Assembly: GCA_017984135.1 (NCBI GenBank)
Contig: JAGNZZ010000008.1
Location: forward strand, 1 to 64,000
Direction: 5' to 3'
Length of the DNA: 64,000 nt
Source: Chitinophagales bacterium
GTDB taxonomy: Bacteria > Bacteroidota > Bacteroidia > Chitinophagales > JADIYW01
Shown: positions 54,353 through 62,092 of the stretch, piece by piece
How positions within the stretch are numbered: position 1 is the first letter of the stretch
Layout of the letters: every line of letters starts with the position of its first letter
Notes under the pieces: generated by a model
Seen by the model: the letters and a program-made list of their open reading frames with translations, nothing else
What the model was told of the DNA's origin: nothing
Databases searched by the model: none
Made by a program: the position numbers and the translations under genes

Positions 54353-54656
54353 AAATAATTAAAATGAAATGTATTGAATATGCGTAATACAAGCAATGAT
54401 AAATAGCCACTTTCTGATTTTAAAAATCGACACATTCAAGTGGAACATTGCAAACAAAAAAACTTAAAAATGCAAGTTAGTTTTGTTGAATGAGTGGCAA
54501 AAATACAAAATCTAAAATAGAGTTCACATTATGCTTGTGTTGTGCTAATTTATTTACAGCCATTTTTTATAATCATAATCTTATTTGATTCAACACATCA
54601 TTCGCATTCAAAAATAAAAATGTATTTTTGCATATACTAAATTTTCCTGTTCGGAA
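54353..54656. other. Divergent intergenic region, about 300 bp
   Basis: Upstream region shared by the helicase and the PurF paralogue. It holds the purF promoter box; the rest is AT-rich with no hairpin or reading frame I can support. Confidence 0.4.
54623..54630 (+). promoter_or_regulatory. Putative promoter of the PurF paralogue
   Basis: TATTTTTGCA with TTCG (54601-54604) 18 bp upstream as a -33 variant; 27 bp before the ATG. Confidence 0.5.
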
Positions 54657-56552
54657 ATGAGCGACCAAATTAAACACGAATGCGGCATTGCCTTAATTAG
54701 GCTGCTTAAACCACTATCTTACTATAAAGAAAAATACGGCGACGTGCATTATGGCTTGAACAAAATGTATTTGTTGATGGAAAAACAACATAATCGTGGT
54801 CAAGATGGTGCAGGATTAGCAATCATTAAATTGGATACTCAACCAGGAAACGCGTATTTCGACAGAGAGCGAAGTGTGGACAAACAAGCTATCAAAGATA
54901 TTTTCAATAAAGTATTTAGTAAATTTTCGAATCTTAGCGATAAAGAGAACGATCAAATAAATAATATAGATTATTTGAAAAATAATTACCCTTACATGGG
55001 AGAATTATTGCTGGGTCATTTACGCTATGGCACACATGGCGGTAACGATATGAGTAATTGCCATCCACGAATTCGAGCAAACAATTGGAAAACTAGAACA
55101 CTTATTGTCGCCGGTAATTTTAACATGACTAATGTGGATGAATTATTCGACCGATTGGTAAGCTTGGGACAATTTCCAAGAGAAATGTCTGATACCATGA
55201 CGGTTTTAGAGAAAATTGGTCATTTTTTAGATGCAGAAAATCAACGATTATTTAAAAAATTCAAACAACGTGGTATGTCGAATACAGACATTACTCCTTT
55301 GATTGAAAATGAATTGAACGTTATAGATGTTCTACGAAATGCTGCGGATGACTTTGACGGTGGTTATGCAATGGCAGGTATGATAGGACATGGTGATGCT
55401 TTTGTGATGCGTGATCCAAACGGTATTCGTCCTGCTTTTTTTTACAAAGATGATGAAGTGGTTGTAGTAGCCTCTGAACGACCGGCTATACAAACAACAT
55501 TTAATATTCATAGAAATAAAATTCAAGAATTAAAACCAGGTCATGCATTGATAATTAAAAAAGATGGTAGCGTTGGTGAAGTGGAATGTGTGAAACCGTT
55601 GGAGAGAAAATCCTGTAGTTTTGAACGTATCTATTTCTCACGAGGTAGCGATTTCGAAATTTATCAAGAACGAAAAAAATTAGGTAAATTATTAGTACCT
55701 AATGTATTAAAAGCAGTCAATTTTGATATAAAAAATACTGTATTTTCCTATATTCCTAATACTGCCGAAATTGCATTTTTAGGCTTAACCGAAGAAATCC
55801 AACACCAACATATTCAACAAAATTTAGCGGATTTCCACGCAGGTAAATTAAAGTCGCTCGATGAATTAAATGCGCAATTAACTATTATGCCACGCATTGA
55901 AAAAATTGCCATTAAAGATGTGAAACTTCGTACATTTATCACTGAAGATACTACTCGAAACGACCTAGTGCATCATGTATATGACGTGACTTATGGTTTG
56001 GTGAATAACCATAAAGATACCTTAGTGGTTTTGGATGATTCTATCGTTCGTGGAACTACTTTAAAAGAAAGTATTTTGACAATGTTGGATAGATTGCAAC
56101 CTAAAAAAATTATTGTAGTTTCATCGGCACCACAAATCCGTTATCCTGATTGTTATGGCATTGACATGAGTAAAATGGGCAGCTTCGTTGCATTCCAAGC
56201 AGCGGTTCGTTTATGGAAAATTAAAGATGAAAAATTCTTACCCGATTTGTTTAGACGATGTAAAGAAGAATTACAAAAACCGCCGTTGGAAATGCAAAAT
56301 TTAGTAAAAGAAGTGTATGCACCTTTTACAGATGAAGAAATCTCTAAAGAAATTGCAAATATTGTGAAACCCAACCATATTTTCTCGGATGTAGAAGTTA
56401 TTTATCAAACCATTGATAATTTACATCAAGCTTGTCCAAATAATTTAGGCGATTGGTATTTCACCGGAAATTATCCAACACCAGGCGGTAATCGTGTAAC
56501 GCTTAAAGCATTTGTAAATTACATGGAAGGAAAAAATGTAAGAGCTTATTAA
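54657..56552 (+). CDS. Amidophosphoribosyltransferase-like protein (long form)
   Basis: A 631-residue protein, longer than the usual 470-510 of PurF. The N-terminal glutaminase has Cys9 in MSDQIKHECGIAL, the nucleophile expected after propeptide removal, QHNRGQDGAG, HLRYGTHGG and GNFNMTN. The C-terminal phosphoribosyltransferase domain has VVLDDSIVRGTTLKESIL (PRPP loop). Inserts of about 120-150 residues lie in between and at the end. The long type is a Bacteroidota paralogue; it may make phosphoribosylamine from PRPP and glutamine, or have another amidotransfer role. It has its own promoter and no purine genes beside it. Confidence 0.85.
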   Translation: MSDQIKHECGIALIRLLKPLSYYKEKYGDVHYGLNKMYLLMEKQHNRGQDGAGLAIIKLDTQPGNAYFDRERSVDKQAIKDIFNKVFSKFSNLSDKENDQINNIDYLKNNYPYMGELLLGHLRYGTHGGNDMSNCHPRIRANNWKTRTLIVAGNFNMTNVDELFDRLVSLGQFPREMSDTMTVLEKIGHFLDAENQRLFKKFKQRGMSNTDITPLIENELNVIDVLRNAADDFDGGYAMAGMIGHGDAFVMRDPNGIRPAFFYKDDEVVVVASERPAIQTTFNIHRNKIQELKPGHALIIKKDGSVGEVECVKPLERKSCSFERIYFSRGSDFEIYQERKKLGKLLVPNVLKAVNFDIKNTVFSYIPNTAEIAFLGLTEEIQHQHIQQNLADFHAGKLKSLDELNAQLTIMPRIEKIAIKDVKLRTFITEDTTRNDLVHHVYDVTYGLVNNHKDTLVVLDDSIVRGTTLKESILTMLDRLQPKKIIVVSSAPQIRYPDCYGIDMSKMGSFVAFQAAVRLWKIKDEKFLPDLFRRCKEELQKPPLEMQNLVKEVYAPFTDEEISKEIANIVKPNHIFSDVEVIYQTIDNLHQACPNNLGDWYFTGNYPTPGGNRVTLKAFVNYMEGKNVRAY

Positions 56553-56618
56553 TACAAAGTGTACTTTCAATTTTTCGTATATCTAAAATTATTAATACAC
56601 GTACATTAATTTTTTTTT

Positions 56619-56626
56619 TATATTTG
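56619..56626 (+). promoter_or_regulatory. Putative -7 box
   Basis: TATATTTG, 26 bp before the ATG of the small exported protein gene. Confidence 0.4.
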
Positions 56627-56652
56627 TGTTGTAAACAAACATTAAAACCTAA

Positions 56653-57099
56653 ATGAAATTTATTTCCACTATTTTATTAGTAGTAATACTAAGCATTCAA
56701 GTACATGCAACCGTTTTATTTAATAAGGATGATGTGAAATTAAATCATACCATAACTAAATACCAAACTGTATATGTGCCAAGTTTGAAACATAATATTG
56801 TAATTTGGAAAAGTACATTTGAATTAGAAAATAATAGCAAAAAATCAATTGCAATTCGCATCCCATGTTATTTAAACTTTGCGTATTCCTATTTGAATCC
56901 GGCAGAAATACAACAAGTACAAAAACTTGTAAATGATATTGAGATTTCAGACGCTTACAAGAACTATATTTCTGAAAAACCGCAGATGTTGAATGCTAAA
57001 AATAAAATTTTAAGTGAAAAATTTTTTGCAACCTTCGATAATGTCGATTTGAGATCTGCAACAATGGATTGGAAATTTAAATTTTCCTTTTGGTATTAA
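56653..57099 (+). CDS. Small exported protein, unknown function
   Basis: A 148-residue product with a signal peptide (about 1-19, cut near VHATV). The mature part is mixed, with IVIWKSTFELENNSKKSIAI as a beta segment and a central helix (NPAEIQQVQKLVNDIE). It ends in KFKFSFWY. I do not recognise the family. Its stop is 1 bp from the stop of convergent panB. Confidence 0.5.
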   Translation: MKFISTILLVVILSIQVHATVLFNKDDVKLNHTITKYQTVYVPSLKHNIVIWKSTFELENNSKKSIAIRIPCYLNFAYSYLNPAEIQQVQKLVNDIEISDAYKNYISEKPQMLNAKNKILSEKFFATFDNVDLRSATMDWKFKFSFWY

Positions 57100-57100
57100 T

Positions 57101-57919
57101 CTAATACTGTTCTTGATCGTTAGGAAAATCTCTATTTTTTATATCGGTAATATATTGTTGGGTTGCTGTTTTTATTTCATCATATAAATGTAGGTATTGA
57201 CGTAAAAATCGAGGCTTAAATTCGTGTGTAATTCCTAACATATCATGCGTCACCAACACTTGTCCATCTACATGAGAACCAGCACCAATGCCAATTACCG
57301 GAATAGATATACTTTCTGAAACTTGCTTGGCTAATGCAGCCGGAATTTTTTCTAATACTAATGCGAAACATCCAATACTTTCTAAGTATTTTGCATCTTC
57401 CATTAATCGCTCAGCTTCTTCTTCTTCTTTCGCTCGAACCGTATAAGTTCCAAATTTATAAATTGATTGAGGCGTTAAACCTAAATGACCCATTACTGGA
57501 ATACCTGCAGTTAAAATACGAATAATCGATTCACCTACCTCTTGTCCACCTTCTAATTTAACACCATGTCCACCGGTTTCTTTCATCACTCGAATGGCAG
57601 TATTCAAAGCTTCACGCGAATTGCCTTGATAGGAACCGAATGGCAAATCTACCACCACAAAACAACGCTTAATGGCACGTACTACACTTTGAGCATGGTA
57701 AATCATTTGATCTAATGTAATCGGCAACGTAGTTTCATGTCCAGCCATTACATTAGATGCAGAATCGCCAACTAATAAAATATCAATCCCAGCATCGTCT
57801 AATATTTTTGCCATGGAATAGTCATAAGCGGTTAACATAGAAATACGTTCGCCTCTGCTTTTCATTTCTCTTAGTTTTTGTGTGGTTACACGCTTAATTT
57901 CTGATTGTGCACTTGACAT
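57101..57919 (-). CDS. panB: 3-methyl-2-oxobutanoate hydroxymethyltransferase
   Basis: A 272-residue TIM-barrel enzyme that transfers a hydroxymethyl group from methylene-THF to 2-oxoisovalerate, giving ketopantoate for coenzyme A. It has [67 protein letters not shown] and [21 protein letters not shown] (cited in part as [14 protein letters not shown]). The length is normal. The remaining pan genes are not nearby. Confidence 0.95.
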   Translation of the reverse strand: MSSAQSEIKRVTTQKLREMKSRGERISMLTAYDYSMAKILDDAGIDILLVGDSASNVMAGHETTLPITLDQMIYHAQSVVRAIKRCFVVVDLPFGSYQGNSREALNTAIRVMKETGGHGVKLEGGQEVGESIIRILTAGIPVMGHLGLTPQSIYKFGTYTVRAKEEEEAERLMEDAKYLESIGCFALVLEKIPAALAKQVSESISIPVIGIGAGSHVDGQVLVTHDMLGITHEFKPRFLRQYLHLYDEIKTATQQYITDIKNRDFPNDQEQY

Positions 57920-58029
57920 GTGTTTTTTTTTGGAAAAGTGAAGTTATATAATATTTTACAAAAAGATGTTAACCTAAAATTAGTATTTCCCTTCTTCTAT
58001 CGTTTCAAGCATACTAAGCTACTTTTTTG

Positions 58030-58037
58030 TATTTTTG
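58030..58037 (+). promoter_or_regulatory. Putative -7 box of the methyltransferase gene
   Basis: TATTTTTGCA, 50 bp before the ATG at 58088. Confidence 0.5.
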
Positions 58038-58087
58038 CAACATCCATTTTTTTGTTTCAAAAAAATGGAATATAAATTAAGTACTAC

Positions 58088-58984
58088 ATGGAAATTATAC
58101 AACAATGTTACTGTTGCGGAAAAGAAGATTTTAGATTATACACACAAGCTAAAGATAATTACTATACGGAAACGTTTAATATTGTTCAGTGCAATCATTG
58201 TCATTTTATTTTTACCAATCCACGCCCGGATTTTAATGAAATTGGAAAGTATTATCATGCCGCAGATTATTTGTCACATCAAAGCCATACGAAAGGTTTT
58301 GTTCAATCTATTTATAGATTAGCAAGAAATTACATGAAAGGTAAAAAGCTCCAATTAATTCAGCAAGTCATTCAAAAAGAAAATAATTTTGCACTACTGG
58401 ATTATGGCTGTGGTACCGGTGATTTTTTAGGTTATATTCAAAAACAAAATATAACAGCAGAAGGTGTGGAGCCCGACGAACACGCCAGAAAGGTAGCCAA
58501 AGAAGTGAATCAAGTCACCACTTATTCATTAGAACAAGCCAATGAATTATCCACTCAAAAATTTGATGTAATTACACTTTGGCATGTGTTAGAACACATA
58601 CACCAGTTACATGAAAAAATTGAACAATTTCGTTCTTGGTTGAAACCAAACGGTAAATTAATTATTGCCGTTCCAAATATAGAAAGTTATGATGCTGCTT
58701 ATTATGGAAAACATTGGGATGCCTTAGATGTGCCACGTCATATTTATCATTTTTCTCCAACTAATTTAAGACAAATTGTGGAACAGCATTCACTTAAATT
58801 AATCCGTACGCATCCGTTGTTTTTAGATGCCTATTATATTGCTATGCGTAGTGAATGGAATAAAGGCACTCCTAGATTTATAGCATATTTTAAAGCTGTT
58901 TGGCGTGGATGGTTAAGTAATTTAGATGCCAAAAAAACTGGAAATTATTCTAGCTTAATTTATGTATTTGAGTATGCACACTAA
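58088..58984 (+). CDS. Class I SAM-dependent methyltransferase with N-terminal Zn ribbon
   Basis: A 298-residue cytosolic enzyme. The N-terminal CYCCGKEDF and QCNHCHFIF form a likely Cys4 Zn ribbon (about 7-42), then LLDYGCGTGDFLG is the SAM-binding motif I, and VITLWHVLEHIHQLHE is the post-motif region with ALDVPRHIYHFSP. The type is common in polysaccharide or lipid modification, with targets usually sugars or quinones. No neighbouring genes indicate a substrate. Confidence 0.85.
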   Translation: MEIIQQCYCCGKEDFRLYTQAKDNYYTETFNIVQCNHCHFIFTNPRPDFNEIGKYYHAADYLSHQSHTKGFVQSIYRLARNYMKGKKLQLIQQVIQKENNFALLDYGCGTGDFLGYIQKQNITAEGVEPDEHARKVAKEVNQVTTYSLEQANELSTQKFDVITLWHVLEHIHQLHEKIEQFRSWLKPNGKLIIAVPNIESYDAAYYGKHWDALDVPRHIYHFSPTNLRQIVEQHSLKLIRTHPLFLDAYYIAMRSEWNKGTPRFIAYFKAVWRGWLSNLDAKKTGNYSSLIYVFEYAH

Positions 58985-59303
58985 TTAATTTATTTTTTTT
59001 ATTTACTCTTATTTTTGCGCATTTTATTTAATTTATTGTCATTTGCTTTTTGTTTATTGAAAACAAATTGTTTTATTGATGTTTTAATGAGTTATATTAT
59101 TTTCATTTTTTATAATTTAATCCCATTTGTTTTCATTTTATTTTTTTAAAGATAAAATATACAGCAAGTATTAGAAATACAAATCCAATAAAATGATGAG
59201 TTTGAATGTTTCATTTTTTTTCATAAACTATTAGCGATATCATTACCTTTGTGAAATACGAATATAGAATATAAATTGTTTTTTAAACAAATAATTCACT
59301 TGT
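58985..59303. other. AT-rich intergenic region, about 320 bp
   Basis: Very AT-rich, mostly runs of T and A. It contains the promoter box at 59244-59251; otherwise nothing coding or structured that I can support. Confidence 0.4.
59244..59251 (+). promoter_or_regulatory. Putative -7 box of the DUF2269 gene
   Basis: TACCTTTG, 52 bp before the ATG at 59304. Confidence 0.5.
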
Positions 59304-59765
59304 ATGCTACCTGAAATTTACCATGCTATATTGTTGATTCATGTATTGTCTGCCATATTAGGTTTAGGACCAGGATTTGTGATGATATATGTGGTAACAC
59401 GCGCACAAACCATGACAGAACTTCGTCATGCCTATTTAATCCGCAATCGACTGCATGTATTTGTGATGGTAGGTGGCACTTTATTATTGCTAACAGGTTT
59501 GCTTATGGGTTTTTTAAATAGATATCTTTTATCTCAAGAATGGTATGTCATTAGTTTATCCTTGTTTTTAATAGCGTTAGCCTTTGGGCCATTATTACTT
59601 TCACCCAAATCAAAACCTATAAAAAAATTATTACAAGAGCATAAATCGGATATTATTCCGGATGAATATTATAGATTAGCAAAGAAATTATTTTTTTATG
59701 AACGCATTGAAAACCTAATTTTTATTGCTATTATTATTTTAATGATACTAAAACCTAATTTCTGA
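59304..59765 (+). CDS. DUF2269-type membrane protein
   Basis: A 153-residue protein with four hydrophobic helices (about 5-30, 47-68, 77-98 and 128-148). The start LPEIYHAILLIHVLSAILGLGPGF, with its conserved His, matches DUF2269 (cited in part as LLIHVLSAILGLGPGF). Function unknown. It precedes the CoA-disulfide reductase by 77 bp, with a palindrome in between, so the genes may be separately controlled. Confidence 0.75.
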   Translation: MLPEIYHAILLIHVLSAILGLGPGFVMIYVVTRAQTMTELRHAYLIRNRLHVFVMVGGTLLLLTGLLMGFLNRYLLSQEWYVISLSLFLIALAFGPLLLSPKSKPIKKLLQEHKSDIIPDEYYRLAKKLFFYERIENLIFIAIIILMILKPNF

Positions 59766-59803
59766 GTTTTATTTCTTGCTATGTAATATTGGTTACAAAA
59801 AGG

Positions 59804-59819
59804 ACGTGTAATTACACGT
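59804..59819. promoter_or_regulatory. 16 bp perfect palindrome before the CoA-disulfide reductase gene
   Basis: ACGTGTAATTACACGT lies 23 bp before the ATG. Perfect dyad, position suits an operator. GGTTACA lies at 59791-59797, as before the persulfide operon. Confidence 0.55.
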
Positions 59820-59842
59820 ATTTTTAGGATGAAATTTTAAGT

Positions 59843-61495
59843 ATGAAAATTGTAATTATTGGAGGTGTTGCCGGTGGCGCAACTGCCGCAACCAGATTGA
59901 GAAGATTGTCAGAAGAAAATGAAGTGCTGATTTTTGAAAAAGGCGAATATGTAAGTTTTGCCAATTGTGGCTTGCCGTATCACATCAGTGGAAAAATAGA
60001 ACAACGAGATGCTTTATTATTGCAAACTCCTCAAAGTCTAAAAGAACGGTACAATTTAGATGTTCGAATTTTATCGGAAGTTTTGTCTATTGATAGTACA
60101 AATAAAATGATTAAGGTGCAAGATTTGACGACCGGAAATACCTATTTTGAAAACTTTGATAAATTATTACTTTCACCAGGAGCAGCGCCTATACGACCGC
60201 CATTTGAAGGTGTTGATTCGGATAAGATATTGACACTTCGCAATATTCCGGATATGGATAAAATTATACAGAAAACAAAAGAAGCAAATCGTTTTGTGGT
60301 AGTTGGTGGAGGATTTATTGGATTGGAAGTAGCAGAAAATTTAATAGAATTAGGAAAAGAAGTTAAATTAATAGAACTTGGCAATCAAGTGATGGCACCA
60401 GTTGATTTTGATATCGCAAGTTTTATTCATGAGAAAGCAAATGAAAAAAAATTAGCTTTTTTACTAAATGTTGGTGTTCAAAAGTTTAAAGATAATGGTG
60501 ATTCTATTACTGTATTTTTAAGTGATGGCACGAGTGAAGAAACAGATGCCGTGATACTTGCCATTGGTGTAAAACCCGAAACACAATTGGCGAAAAATGC
60601 AGGATTAGCAATTGGTGAAACGGGTGGAATTTTAGTGAATGAATATTTACAAACTTCTCATCCAGATATTTATGCCGTGGGCGATGCAGTGGAAGTAACG
60701 CATACTATTCATCACAAAAAAGTACTAATACCATTGGCATGGCCAGCAAACCGGCAAGGTAGGTTGGTGGCTGATAATATTACTTTTGGAAATAAGTATA
60801 AATATGCAGGTAGTTTAGGTTCCTCCATTTTGAAATTTTTTGAACTTTCTGTTGCCAGCACTGGTTTAAATGAAAAAATATTAAAACGATTTCAGATTCC
60901 ATATAAAACGGCCATTGTTACGCGTGGACATCATGCAGGATATTATCCTGGTGCGAAAAATTTAGTGCTGAAATTAATTTTCAATGAAGAAGGAAAAATT
61001 TTTGGTGCGCAAGCAGTAGGCGAAAAAGGAGTGGACAAGCGAATAGATATTATTGCAACAGCTATAAAAGGAAATTTGAAAGTGTTTGATTTGCCTGAAA
61101 TTGAAGTGGCTTATGCGCCACCATATAATGCTGCGAAAGATCCGGTAAATATTGTAGGCTATACCGCAGAAAATATATTAAACGGAAATTTATCGATGTT
61201 GAATTACGATGAATTGTTTGATTTTATTCATCAACAAAATGCCATTTTATTAGATGTTCGTTCGGCGGATGAATTTGAAAATGGACACATCCAAAGTGCT
61301 GTAAATATAAATGTAGATGACCTAAGAGCGAACATAAATAAATTAGACCAATCAAAAACGTATGTAGTTTATTGTCAAGTAGGATTGAGAGGTTATTTAG
61401 CGCATCGCATATTAAAAAATAATGGATTTAATGTATTCAATTTAAATGGTGGTTATAATTTATGGTCAAAAATTTATCCTGAAAACAAAAATTAA
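59843..61495 (+). CDS. CoA-disulfide reductase with C-terminal rhodanese domain
   Basis: A 550-residue FAD/NAD(P)H enzyme. FAD motif VIIGGVAGGATAATRLRR; the active-site Cys42 in SFANCGLPYHISG is that of CoA-disulfide/persulfide reductases. NAD motif VVVGGGFIGLEVAENL. The rhodanese domain (about 452-545) has VYCQVGLRGYLAHRIL, with the Cys persulfide site. It reduces CoA disulfides or CoA persulfides and so supports thiol redox and sulfane-sulfur handling, in line with the persulfide operon at 29615-31813. A palindromic operator lies just upstream. Confidence 0.92.
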   Translation: MKIVIIGGVAGGATAATRLRRLSEENEVLIFEKGEYVSFANCGLPYHISGKIEQRDALLLQTPQSLKERYNLDVRILSEVLSIDSTNKMIKVQDLTTGNTYFENFDKLLLSPGAAPIRPPFEGVDSDKILTLRNIPDMDKIIQKTKEANRFVVVGGGFIGLEVAENLIELGKEVKLIELGNQVMAPVDFDIASFIHEKANEKKLAFLLNVGVQKFKDNGDSITVFLSDGTSEETDAVILAIGVKPETQLAKNAGLAIGETGGILVNEYLQTSHPDIYAVGDAVEVTHTIHHKKVLIPLAWPANRQGRLVADNITFGNKYKYAGSLGSSILKFFELSVASTGLNEKILKRFQIPYKTAIVTRGHHAGYYPGAKNLVLKLIFNEEGKIFGAQAVGEKGVDKRIDIIATAIKGNLKVFDLPEIEVAYAPPYNAAKDPVNIVGYTAENILNGNLSMLNYDELFDFIHQQNAILLDVRSADEFENGHIQSAVNINVDDLRANINKLDQSKTYVVYCQVGLRGYLAHRILKNNGFNVFNLNGGYNLWSKIYPENKN

Positions 61496-61511
61496 TTTCA
61501 TTTTTTCGTTG

Positions 61512-62042
61512 TTATTTTGGTTTTAACATAGCATAGATATCAAGGCTGATATAGTCACCATTTTTAATTTCACATTCGTGCATCGTACCTTCGTATTGAA
61601 ATTGAAGTTTTGCCATTGCTTTTTTACAATTTGAATTTTTTGATTCCACGAATCCTTCAATTCTATTTAGGTTTAACTGTTGAAACCCATAATCACATAT
61701 AATTGGCATGGCTTCCTGCATCAATCCTTTTCCCCAAAAAGATGGCAATAGCCAAAATCCGATTTCCGCTTTATGATGTTCTTTACTTAAATTATTTAAG
61801 CCACCTGCACCATAAAATATTGTATTGTCTAAAGAACAAATTGCCCACCAAATTCCTGTTTCATTTTTTTCTAGCTCAGCAAAAAAAGTCATTTGTTCTT
61901 GAGTGGCTTCTATGGTGTCATAGCTTACTCCATAATATTTAATAATATCAGGATGGGAAAGTCCCAAAAATACGTTTTCAATGTCTGATTGCTGAAATTG
62001 ACGCAATAAAAGGTTTTCAGTTTTTAGTGTTGGAAAATTCAT
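61512..62042 (-). CDS. GNAT N-acetyltransferase (RimJ/RimL-like)
   Basis: A 176-residue GNAT enzyme. The start TENLLLRQFQQSDIENVF is the family's first strand, then AEIGFWLLPSFWGKGLMQEAMPIICDYGF carries the acetyl-CoA loop (cited as FWGKGLMQEA), and NRIEGFVESKNSNCKKAMAKLQF completes it. It probably acetylates a protein N-terminus or a small amine. The start ATG has a -7 box 22 bp upstream. Confidence 0.87.
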   Translation of the reverse strand: MNFPTLKTENLLLRQFQQSDIENVFLGLSHPDIIKYYGVSYDTIEATQEQMTFFAELEKNETGIWWAICSLDNTIFYGAGGLNNLSKEHHKAEIGFWLLPSFWGKGLMQEAMPIICDYGFQQLNLNRIEGFVESKNSNCKKAMAKLQFQYEGTMHECEIKNGDYISLDIYAMLKPK

Positions 62043-62064
62043 AGTTTAAGTTGATCTGTTTATA

Positions 62065-62072
62065 CAAAAGTA
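62065..62072 (-). promoter_or_regulatory. Putative -7 box of the GNAT gene
   Basis: Coding-strand TACTTTTG, 22 bp before the ATG. Confidence 0.5.
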
Positions 62073-62092
62073 GAATAAACATTTAAAATAAA

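Noticed and set aside
58035-58322. Open frame overlapping the methyltransferase start
   Set aside because: Out of frame with the methyltransferase, whose Cys ribbon and SAM motif make it the real gene.
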